Shown here piece after piece: positions 4,795 through 11,224 of a DNA stretch of 11,224 nt. The notes under the pieces are model-generated. The model was given only the letters and a program-made list of their open reading frames with translations, made no database searches and had not been told where the DNA came from. A program made the position numbers and the translations under genes. Origin of the DNA: Actinomycetota bacterium (GTDB lineage: Bacteria > Actinomycetota > Actinomycetes > Acidothermales > Acidothermaceae); the NCBI GenBank assembly GCA_003134755.1, contig PLCK01000116.1:4997-16220 (forward strand), written 5' to 3'. Every line of letters starts with the position of its first letter. Within the stretch, counting starts at the first letter, position 1.

Positions 4795-7539
4795 GTGCCA
4801 ACAGCTTTGCTCGAGACGAAGCTCTTCGTCCCGAGACCGCGACGTGGTCTGGTGTCACGTCCGCGACTGAGCGAGCGGCTCAGCCATGTCACCGCTTCGA
4901 AGCTGATACTCGTGTCGGCGCCGGCCGGCTTCGGTAAGACGACGTTGTTGGCCGAGTGGCTGGCGGCGCGATCCGCCGCGCCGACCGATGAGCGGCAGGT
5001 GGCGTGGTTGTCGCTCGACCCGCGCGACAACGACCCGGCGGTGTTCTGGCCGTATTTCGTCGCCGCGCTGCAGACGGCGGCACCGGGCGTCGGCGTGAGT
5101 GCGCTTGCACTCCTCCAGTCGGCTCGGCCAGCCCCGATCGAGGTGGTGCTCACCGAGTTGCTCAACGATCTCGACGCGTTGCCGAGCGACGTCATTCTCG
5201 TGCTCGACGACTATCACGTTATCGAGGGCCAAGAAATGCAGGCCTCGATGGAGTTCCTGCTCGACCACCTGCCGTCGAAGCTGCATCTGGTGATCGGCAG
5301 CCGGGCTGACCCAGCGTTGCCACTCGCCCGGTTGCGCGCGCGCGGTGAGCTCGTCGAGATCCGTGCCGCCGAGCTGCGTTTCACCCTCGACGAAGCTGCG
5401 GCTTACCTCACCGAATCGATGGGATTGGTGCTCACCGCACCCGACGTCGCGACCTTGGAGGGGCGCACCGAAGGCTGGATCGCCGCGCTTCAGTTGGCCG
5501 CGTTGTCGATGCAAGGTCGCGACGACGTCACCGGCTTCATCGCTGGCTTCGCCGGCGACGACCGCTACATCGTCGACTACTTGGTCGACGAGGTCCTCGA
5601 TCGACAGCCCGAAGGCGTGCGGGATTTTCTGGTTCAGACCTCGATTCTGGATCGCCTGAGCGGCCCCCTGTGCGACGCCGTCACCGGCCGCGATGACGGC
5701 ACCGCCATGCTGAAGATGCTGGACCGGGCGAACCTGTTCGTCGTCCCGCTCGACGACAGTCGCCGCTGGTACCGCTACCACCACCTTTTCGCCGACGTCC
5801 TCCAGACCCATCTCTTGGCCGAGCGGGCCGACGCCGACGACCTACACCGCCGCGCGAGCCACTGGTACGGGCAGCACGCCGAACCTTCACCGGCGATTCG
5901 ACATGCGCTGGCCGCCGGCGACGTCGACCGGGCGGCCGACCTCATGGAGCTGGCCATCCCCGAGCTGCGTCGTACCAGGCGGGAAGCCACGATCCGCGGC
6001 TGGCTCGACCTCATCCCCGACGAGGTCGCCCGAGTCAGGCCGGTGCTCGCGATCGGTTTCATCGGGGCGTTGATGGCGGGGAACGAATTCGATGCCGTCG
6101 AGCCGCGCCTGAACGACCTCGAGCGCTGGCTCGAGCCGATCGGCGATCGGGCTGCCACCTGGACGCGGCCGCCCGGAATGGTCGTCGTCGACCACCCGGA
6201 GTTCCTCCGCCTGCCGGCAGCGGTTGAGCTGTATCGAGCCGCGCTCGCCTTGATTCGAGGCGACGCCCCCGGCACCATCAGCCACGCACAGTTGGCGATG
6301 GACCGGACGACAGAAGGCGATCACGTCATCAGAGCCGGCGCTGCGGGACTGTCGGGGCTCGCGTTCTGGAGCCAGGGAGATCTGGTGGCCGCGCATCGCG
6401 GATATTCGCTTTGCGTCGAGGGACTGCAGCGGTCCGGGCATGACTCCGACGTCTTGGGCGCCACGATTACGTTGGCCGACATCCGCATCACTCAAGGTCG
6501 CCTGCGAGACGCGGCGCGTACCTTCGAACAGGCGTTGCAGCGCGCCGCCGCTGACGTCGGGCCGACGCTTCGCGGAACGGCCGACATGTACGTCGGACTC
6601 AGCCGCATCGCCTTCGAGCATGACGACCTGGACGCCGCCACGCAGCACCTCGAGCGCGCCCGTGAACTCGGCGAGCACACCTGGTTGCCGCAGAACCCGT
6701 ACCGGTGGCGGGTCGCGATGGCGCGGTTGCGCGAGGCTGACGGCGATCTCGAGGGTGCGTTGCAGTTGCTCGACGAAGCGCAACGCGTCTACGTGGGCGA
6801 CTTCTCTCCCAACGTCAGGCCGGTGCCGGCGATGCGCGCCCGAGTGCTCGCGGGGCAAGGCCGGCTGACCGATGCCCTTGCCTGGGCACGGGAGCAGGGC
6901 GTGTCGGCCGATGACGAACTTTCGTACATGCGGGAGTTCGAACACATCACCCTCGCGCGGGTGTTGTTGGCGCAGTCGCGCGCCGGCAGCCCGAAGCAAT
7001 CCGCTGGCGAAGCGGCCCAACTCATCGACCGCTTGCTGCGGGCCGCCGAAGAGGGAAAGCGTGACGGCAGCGTCATCGAGGTCTTGGTGCTGCAAGCCCT
7101 CAGCCGACCGGCGGACGGCGACATGCCTGGCGCGCTGACGTCATTGGAACGTGCACTGGTCCTGGCCGAACCCGAGGGATACGTCCGGGTATTCGTCGGC
7201 GAAGGACCACCGATGGCGTCGCTGCTGACAAAGGTCGCCAAACAGCGCGGCGGAAGTGACTATGTCGGTCGCCTGCTCGGTGCAGGTCGTCGTCCCGCGG
7301 GGCGCCCGGCCGTTGCTGCAATCAGGGGTAACGGCCGGCGGCTCGTCGAGCCTCTGAGTGAGCGCGAACTCGACGTGCTCCGGCTGCTCGGGTCAGATCT
7401 GGACGGGCCGGTCATCGCCCGCGAGCTCTCGATATCGCTGAACACGCTGCGGACCCACACCAAGAGCATCTACGCCAAGCTCGGCGTCACCAGCCGCCGG
7501 GCCGCCGTGAGCAAGGGCGCCGAGCTCAGCCTGCTCTAG
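4795..7539 (+). CDS. LAL-type (MalT-like) LuxR family transcriptional regulator
   Basis: A 914-residue regulator. It begins LLETKLFVPRPRRGLVSRPRL, the standard opening of MalT-like LAL proteins. The NTPase core has Walker A SAPAGFGKTTLL (41-52), Walker B LVLDDYH (135-141), the sensor-like GSRADP (168-173), and the TEGWIAALQLA winged-helix region (about 225-235). A long helical repeat (TPR-like) region spans about 350-800, rich in paired alanine/leucine helices. The last 61 residues (854-914) are a LuxR/GerE helix-turn-helix: LSERELDVLRLL, IARELSIS, NTLRTHTKSIYAKLGV, SRRAAV. By family, ATP and an inducer promote multimerisation and transcription activation; the inducer is unknown. A perfect palindrome precedes it and a repeat array begins at its stop codon, followed by the small-protein and exporter genes, which are the likely targets. 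It was probably acquired or maintained with them as a unit; no frameshift is seen. Confidence 0.96.
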   Translation: MPTALLETKLFVPRPRRGLVSRPRLSERLSHVTASKLILVSAPAGFGKTTLLAEWLAARSAAPTDERQVAWLSLDPRDNDPAVFWPYFVAALQTAAPGVGVSALALLQSARPAPIEVVLTELLNDLDALPSDVILVLDDYHVIEGQEMQASMEFLLDHLPSKLHLVIGSRADPALPLARLRARGELVEIRAAELRFTLDEAAAYLTESMGLVLTAPDVATLEGRTEGWIAALQLAALSMQGRDDVTGFIAGFAGDDRYIVDYLVDEVLDRQPEGVRDFLVQTSILDRLSGPLCDAVTGRDDGTAMLKMLDRANLFVVPLDDSRRWYRYHHLFADVLQTHLLAERADADDLHRRASHWYGQHAEPSPAIRHALAAGDVDRAADLMELAIPELRRTRREATIRGWLDLIPDEVARVRPVLAIGFIGALMAGNEFDAVEPRLNDLERWLEPIGDRAATWTRPPGMVVVDHPEFLRLPAAVELYRAALALIRGDAPGTISHAQLAMDRTTEGDHVIRAGAAGLSGLAFWSQGDLVAAHRGYSLCVEGLQRSGHDSDVLGATITLADIRITQGRLRDAARTFEQALQRAAADVGPTLRGTADMYVGLSRIAFEHDDLDAATQHLERARELGEHTWLPQNPYRWRVAMARLREADGDLEGALQLLDEAQRVYVGDFSPNVRPVPAMRARVLAGQGRLTDALAWAREQGVSADDELSYMREFEHITLARVLLAQSRAGSPKQSAGEAAQLIDRLLRAAEEGKRDGSVIEVLVLQALSRPADGDMPGALTSLERALVLAEPEGYVRVFVGEGPPMASLLTKVAKQRGGSDYVGRLLGAGRRPAGRPAVAAIRGNGRRLVEPLSERELDVLRLLGSDLDGPVIARELSISLNTLRTHTKSIYAKLGVTSRRAAVSKGAELSLL

Positions 7540-7573
7540 AAGATCACTCCAAGATCACTCCAAAGATCACCAC
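7540..7573 (+). repeat. Short tandem direct repeats immediately after the LAL regulator
   Basis: AAGATCACTCC occurs at 7540-7550 and is repeated exactly at 7551-7561, directly abutting. A third, diverged unit (AAAGATCACCAC) follows at 7562-7573. The 11-12 bp unit is close to one turn of DNA, as seen in operators where a regulator binds the same face repeatedly. The first unit begins at the base after the TAG stop. It forms one array with the palindrome and half-site downstream. Confidence 0.75.
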
Positions 7574-7578
7574 GCCGC

Positions 7579-7594
7579 TCACCACATGTGGTGA
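7579..7594. promoter_or_regulatory. Perfect 16-bp palindrome TCACCACATGTGGTGA, candidate operator
   Basis: The 16 bases are their own exact reverse complement. The left arm TCACCACAT recurs as a direct copy at 7602-7610, and TCACCAC also occurs at 7567-7573, so at least three copies of the half-site lie in 44 bases. It sits 36 bases before the ATG of the small-protein gene, a good operator position. There is no following T-run, so it is not a typical terminator of the regulator gene. Confidence 0.7.
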
Positions 7595-7601
7595 TGCCTG
7601 C

Positions 7602-7610
7602 TCACCACAT
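7602..7610 (+). repeat. Additional TCACCACAT half-site
   Basis: An exact copy of the left nine bases of the 7579-7594 palindrome, 23 bp downstream of it (two helical turns), ending 20 bases before the next start codon. Confidence 0.65.
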
Positions 7611-7630
7611 CGGCTCCTACCGTCCGGGCC

Positions 7631-7891
7631 ATGGACAGTCCTTGCCGATACGAGATCCGTCTCAAGGGACACCTTGCCGCGCGCTGGGCGACCCGCTTCG
7701 ACGGGATGACCCTCACCAGCCAGGACGACGGCACCACCCTCATCGAGGGACCCGTCGTCGACCAGGCGGCACTGCATGGCCTGCTGCACACGCTGCGCGA
7801 TATCGGCGTCCCGCTGATCTCGGTCACGCAGCTCGACCCGATTGTCACTCCGAGCTTCGACAACCCACCCCCCAAGCACTCACTCACCTAG
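7631..7891 (+). CDS. Small conserved-type hypothetical protein
   Basis: An 86-residue protein with the pattern YEIRLKGHLAARWATRFDG (7-25), LTSQDDGTTLIEGPVVDQ (27-44), AALHGLLHTLRDIGVPLISV (45-64). I recall this pattern (YEIRxxGxL...W...FDGLT...DGTTxLxGPVxDQAALHGLLxxxRDLGxPLxxV) as a widespread unnamed actinobacterial family, often beside LAL regulators; no function is known to me. Predicted layout is beta-beta-beta-helix-beta, with no signal peptide or membrane segment. The proline-rich tail (NPPPKHSLT) is probably disordered. ATG 7631 has only a weak GGGC-type site upstream, so expression may depend on a leader set by the operator region. Its stop TAG overlaps the start of the Shine-Dalgarno of the MMPL gene, which begins 8 bases later, so the two are almost certainly co-transcribed and possibly translationally coupled. 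It could be a partner or accessory of the exporter or of the regulator. Confidence 0.85.
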   Translation: MDSPCRYEIRLKGHLAARWATRFDGMTLTSQDDGTTLIEGPVVDQAALHGLLHTLRDIGVPLISVTQLDPIVTPSFDNPPPKHSLT

Positions 7892-7894
7892 GAG
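7890..7894 (+). promoter_or_regulatory. Shine-Dalgarno of the MMPL gene overlapping the upstream stop
   Basis: AGGAG lies 5 bases before ATG 7900 and shares its first two bases with the TAG stop of the small-protein gene. This fixes the MMPL start against a longer open frame reaching back to 7588, and it suggests translational coupling. Confidence 0.75.
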
Positions 7895-7899
7895 TTCCG

Positions 7900-10047
7900 A
7901 TGGAACGTCTCGCCCGGCTCGTCATGCACCATCGTCGGATCGTCAGCGCCTTTTGGCTGGTGCTCTTGGTCGGCGGCCTGTTCTCGGCCGGTCAGCTCAA
8001 GCACAAGTGGTCGCTCGACTTCTCACTGCCCGGGCAGCCGGGTGACAGCGCGCAGCGGCAGTTGATCGACACGTACGGCGTCAGCTCGATCGACACCTAC
8101 CTTGCGACTGTCGCCGTGCCCGATGGCCAGACTGTCGAGGCCGACCGGTCCGCGGTCGCCGCCGTCATTGCCACGTCCGTCGCGGATGTTCCGAACGTGA
8201 AGTTGCGCGTCGTCGACTACGCGAGCACCGGCGACAAGAGCTTCGTCACCGACAATGGCCGGACGACGTATGCGCTGATCCAGGCGCCTATCCCCACGGC
8301 TGTCGGGCCTTCCCTTCAGAGCCAACTCGACCCCGCCCTGCACAAGGCAGCTGCGACAGCCGGCTTCGAGACTGGCCTGACGTCGTACGGCTTGCTCGCC
8401 GCAGGCAATAGCAGCGGTGGTACCAGCGTGCTGCTCGAGACGCTTCTCGGTGGTTTGGGTGCGCTCATCGTGCTGCTCTTCGTGTTCGCGTCGTTCCTTG
8501 CGGTGTTGCCGCTGATGATCGCCGCAGTGTCGGTACTGACGACGTTCATGCTGGTGCTCGTGTTGACGACGTTCACCGACGTCAACATCATCGTGCAGTA
8601 CCTCATCGCGCTCATCGGCCTCGGCGTCGCGATCGACTACTCGCTGCTGTTGGTCTCGCGGTGGCGTGAAGAACGTGCTCATGGCCGAAGCAACGAAGAC
8701 GCCGTGGTCGCTGCCATGAAGACGGCCGGTCGTGCGGTGTTCGCATCTGGAGTGACCGTTGGGATCAGCTTGCTCGCGTTGCTCATCGTCCCGGTGCCTG
8801 CCCTGCGCAGCATGGGAATTGCTGGCATGCTCATCCCGCTGGTGAGTGTGTCCGCCGTCCTGACCTTGCTGCCCGCGCTGTTGTCGAGCATCGGCCCGCG
8901 CGTCGATTACCCCCGCATTCGCAAGGAGAGTGCGGCGTCACGTGGCTGGACCGCCTGGGCACGTCTCATCGTCAGGCACCGGTTCGTCGCAGCTGTCACC
9001 GCGGTGGTCGCCCTCGGCGTCCTCATCGTGCCGGTGTTCAGCCTCAAGCTCGGCGCCTCCGGCGTCAGCTCGTTGGCACGAAGTGGGCCGAGTTACAGCG
9101 CGCTGCACACTCTCACCGAGGGTGGCGTTGGGACAGGAGCGCTGACGCCGATCGAGGTGCTGGTGCCGGCGAGCAAGGCAACGGCAGCTGCCAACGCCGC
9201 TCGAGGCGTCGAGGGTGTCCAGACGGCCGTCGTCGGGACCATCGTCGGCGACCGTGCGCTCGTCGACGTCCTGCCTACTGACGCCACCGTCAACAGTGCC
9301 GGTTCAGCTCTGGTCGGCGACGTCAGGAGTGCTGTCGAGAAGGCCGTCGGCGGCAAGGTCGGTGTGACCGGTGTCGGGGCGAGCGTCGAGGACTACCGCA
9401 GTGCGGTGTATTCCAAGTTCCCGTACGTGCTCATCCTGATCTCGGTGATCACGTTCTTGCTGCTAGTCCGCACGTTCCGGTCGGTGCTCTTGCCGCTCAA
9501 GGCGGTGTTGCTCAACCTGATCTCGCTGAGCGCCGTCTTCGGGTCGGTGGTCTTCTTCTGGCAGCAGGGTCACGGGTCGGGCGCGTTGTTCGGCGTCTCG
9601 CCTACCGGTGCCATCAACTTCTGGCTCCCCGTGGTGATCTTCGCGTTCCTGTTCGGGCTCTCGATGGACTACGAGGTCTTCATCCTGTCCCGGATGCGCG
9701 AGGAGTACGACCGCACCGGAAGCACGTCGACGGCCATTGTCACCGGCATCGGTCGTACCGGGCGGCTGGTCACCTCCGCAGCGTTGATCCTCTTCTTCGC
9801 CTTCTCTGCGCTGGCGTCGTCGCCGGGCACCGACGGGAAGATCATCGGAACAGCGCTCGGGGTCGGCATCCTTATCGATGCCACCATCGTTCGAGCACTC
9901 CTGGTGCCTGCGCTCGTGAGCATCATGGGTCGGTGGAACTGGTGGCTGCCTAGCTGGCTCGCCCGTGCCCTGTTCGTGAAGATGCCGGCACCGCCGGCTA
10001 CCGATTTCGAGCCGGAGTCGGAGCGGGTGCCCGTCGCAGTGAGCTAG
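7900..10047 (+). CDS. MMPL family (RND superfamily) transporter
   Basis: A 715-residue inner-membrane exporter with the duplicated RND layout. TM1 is at about 13-31, and a first extracytoplasmic loop runs about 32-178. A hydrophobic block of several TMs covers 180-330, then another TM (about 362-382), the second loop (383-505) and a second TM block (508-680). Each half carries the Asp-Tyr pair used for proton relay in MMPL proteins: GLGVAIDYSLLLVSRWREE (D246-Y247) and FGLSMDYEVFILSRMREE (D590-Y591). Each is followed by the conserved SR-x-REE. Length matches compact actinobacterial MMPLs rather than large mycobacterial MmpL lipid exporters, and no long C-terminal domain is present. Such proteins export lipids, siderophores or drugs; the substrate here is unknown. 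It ends the probable operon begun by the small-protein gene and is followed by a strong hairpin. Confidence 0.96.
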   Translation: MERLARLVMHHRRIVSAFWLVLLVGGLFSAGQLKHKWSLDFSLPGQPGDSAQRQLIDTYGVSSIDTYLATVAVPDGQTVEADRSAVAAVIATSVADVPNVKLRVVDYASTGDKSFVTDNGRTTYALIQAPIPTAVGPSLQSQLDPALHKAAATAGFETGLTSYGLLAAGNSSGGTSVLLETLLGGLGALIVLLFVFASFLAVLPLMIAAVSVLTTFMLVLVLTTFTDVNIIVQYLIALIGLGVAIDYSLLLVSRWREERAHGRSNEDAVVAAMKTAGRAVFASGVTVGISLLALLIVPVPALRSMGIAGMLIPLVSVSAVLTLLPALLSSIGPRVDYPRIRKESAASRGWTAWARLIVRHRFVAAVTAVVALGVLIVPVFSLKLGASGVSSLARSGPSYSALHTLTEGGVGTGALTPIEVLVPASKATAAANAARGVEGVQTAVVGTIVGDRALVDVLPTDATVNSAGSALVGDVRSAVEKAVGGKVGVTGVGASVEDYRSAVYSKFPYVLILISVITFLLLVRTFRSVLLPLKAVLLNLISLSAVFGSVVFFWQQGHGSGALFGVSPTGAINFWLPVVIFAFLFGLSMDYEVFILSRMREEYDRTGSTSTAIVTGIGRTGRLVTSAALILFFAFSALASSPGTDGKIIGTALGVGILIDATIVRALLVPALVSIMGRWNWWLPSWLARALFVKMPAPPATDFEPESERVPVAVS

Positions 10048-10061
10048 GAGGTCGCCCGGCT

Positions 10062-10100
10062 ACGCACGTTCGTCCCGCCATCCGCGGGGCGAACGTGCGT
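10062..10100 (+). terminator. 17-bp stem-loop after the MMPL gene, probable terminator
   Basis: ACGCACGTTCGTCCCGC pairs with GCGGGGCGAACGTGCGT across a CATCC loop. All 17 positions pair, one as a T-G wobble (73/89 within 10000). It begins 15 bases after the MMPL stop. It lacks the T-run of a classic intrinsic terminator, which is common among actinobacterial hairpins of this kind. It may terminate the operon or stabilise its 3' end. Confidence 0.7.
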
Positions 10101-10187
10101 CGTCGTGCCAGACTCTGAGCCACGCGCTGCGGAACTTCAAGCGCCCTGCGAAAGGGATTGGAGCACCGAACGGCTGCCGTCACCGCG

Positions 10188-11224
10188 GTGGAGCCCGAGT
10201 CGCCCGCGCTAGTCCGCGTCGGGTGGGGCTTCATCTCGCTCTACACGCTGGCCTACATGAGCACGTGCCTGGTGTTCCTCGCGCCCGTGCTGGTGACGCT
10301 GGCATTGAAGGTCAACTCCCTCGTCGGCATCGCGAAAGCACCGAACAGCTTGGCGCTGGTCACAAGCGTGGGCGCCTTGTTGTCCATTGTCGGCAATCCG
10401 TTCTTCGGCCGCATGAGCGATCGCACGTCGTCATCGTTCGGCATGCGGCGGCCGTGGATGCTCATCGGACTCGTGGGCGGTTCGGTCGGCATTCTCATCG
10501 TCGCGTTGGCACCGAACATCGGGGTCGTCCTGCTCGGCTGGTGCATCGCCCAGCTCATGTTCAACGCGCTGCTCGCATCTCTGGTGGCCGTACTGCCAGA
10601 CCAGGTGCCGGTCGCTCAACGCGGAGCGGTGTCCGGCGTCCTTGGAATCTGTCTGCCACTCGCGTCGGTGAGCGGCACTTTCGTCGTCCAACTGTTCGCC
10701 GGCAATCAGATCGAAATGTTCATGGTCCCGTGCGCGATCGGTGGGTTCTTCATCCTGTTGTTCGCTCTCACGTTGCACGATCGCCAACTAGTGAAAGCGG
10801 AGAAGCCAGCCTGGTCGCTGCGCGAGCTTGCCAGCACGTTCTACATCGATCCGCGCAAGTGCCCCGACTTCGCCTGGGCGTTCGCCAGCCGTTTCATGTT
10901 CGTGCTCGCGTATGCGTTTCTCGTTACGTACCAGGCGTATTACCTGCTCGACAAGATCGGCAGCGCCGAGCACGACGTGCCCCGCCAGATCTTCCTTGGC
11001 ACGCTCGCGCAATCGGGCGTGCTCATCGCAGCGTCTGTCATCGGTGGGCATCTGTCTGATCGCACCGGACGCCGAAAGATCTTCATCTTGATCGCGGCCA
11101 CCGTGTACGGCTTGGCACTGTTCGCGATCGCCGTCGCGAGCAACTTCAACGGGTTCCTCATAGGTATGGCCATCAGCGGTCTCGGCTTCGGTATGTACGG
11201 GGCTGTCGACTTCGCGCTCGTCGT
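10188..11224 (+). CDS. MFS transporter, N-terminal portion (runs off the window)
   Basis: An uninterrupted frame from about 10119 to the right edge encodes a major facilitator superfamily permease; about 345 residues are visible. Segments include VGWGFISLYTLAYMSTCLVF (TM1), FLAPVLVTLALK, SLALVTSVGALLSIVGNPFF (TM2), then the motif A loop GRMSDRTSSSFGMRRPWM and TM3 MLIGLVGGSVGILIVALAP. A second motif A copy, GGHLSDRTGRRKIF, follows TM8. Both halves of the fold are thus recognisable and the last TMs are missing. The RRPWM loop resembles actinobacterial permeases near glycoside-metabolism genes, but that is weak. The start is uncertain: GTG 10188 (MEPESPALVRVGW) is my choice, and TTG 10158 adds ten residues but has its AAAGGG almost touching the codon. 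No good Shine-Dalgarno serves either. It lies after the hairpin, so it is probably a separate transcription unit. Confidence 0.9.
   Translation, partial: MEPESPALVRVGWGFISLYTLAYMSTCLVFLAPVLVTLALKVNSLVGIAKAPNSLALVTSVGALLSIVGNPFFGRMSDRTSSSFGMRRPWMLIGLVGGSVGILIVALAPNIGVVLLGWCIAQLMFNALLASLVAVLPDQVPVAQRGAVSGVLGICLPLASVSGTFVVQLFAGNQIEMFMVPCAIGGFFILLFALTLHDRQLVKAEKPAWSLRELASTFYIDPRKCPDFAWAFASRFMFVLAYAFLVTYQAYYLLDKIGSAEHDVPRQIFLGTLAQSGVLIAASVIGGHLSDRTGRRKIFILIAATVYGLALFAIAVASNFNGFLIGMAISGLGFGMYGAVDFALV

Noticed and set aside
5887..7095. Open frame of 402 codons on the minus strand opposite the LAL regulator (and another of 318 codons at 4855-5811)
   Set aside because: Both lie wholly antisense to a gene with clear motifs along its length. 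Long antisense frames are expected in GC-rich DNA, and neither shows a recognisable domain.
10223..11059. Open frame of 278 codons on the plus strand inside the MFS region
   Set aside because: It is out of frame with the permease, arginine- and histidine-rich, and lacks any domain. The permease frame has TM segments and two motif A loops.

Overview
The window is GC-rich with dense, short-spaced genes on both strands. A predicted F420-type LLM oxidoreductase, an MMPL exporter, a LAL-type (MalT-like) LuxR regulator and frequent GTG starts point to an actinobacterium. I cannot name a genus. I see no rRNA, tRNA, CRISPR array, transposase or integrase.

Region 1 (1-2803, minus strand) is a run of five genes. 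In transcription order they are: a SRPBCC-fold protein, a dihydrofolate-reductase-like (RibD C-terminal) gene broken by an in-frame TAG, a membrane-anchored alpha/beta hydrolase, a small protein with a YFDG...HNRLLHG signature, and the 5' end of a NAD(P)/FAD-dependent oxidoreductase that runs off the left edge. Divergent from the SRPBCC gene is an ABM-like dimeric barrel protein (2953-3264, plus).

Region 2 (3299-4606, minus) is a probable two-gene operon. A 135-residue unknown protein with a tight CxCxxxC motif lies upstream of an LLM-class, probably F420-dependent, oxidoreductase.

Region 3 (4607-10100, plus) is the most interesting part. A large LAL regulator (NTPase plus LuxR helix-turn-helix) is preceded by a perfect 22-bp palindrome. 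It is followed by a 71-bp stretch of repeated TCAC motifs spaced 11-12 bp apart that includes a perfect 16-bp palindrome. Then come an 86-residue conserved-type small protein and a 715-residue MMPL/RND-type exporter, closed by a strong 17-bp hairpin. My reading is a self-contained module in which the regulator acts on the repeat array to control the small protein and the exporter. The array and palindromes are directly visible; the regulatory link is inference.

Region 4 (about 10188-11224, plus) is the first part of an MFS transporter cut by the right edge.

Eight of the ten stop codons visible at gene ends are TAG, unusual for GC-rich actinobacteria. It also argues that the internal TAG in the DHFR-like gene is a real stop and not a recoded codon.
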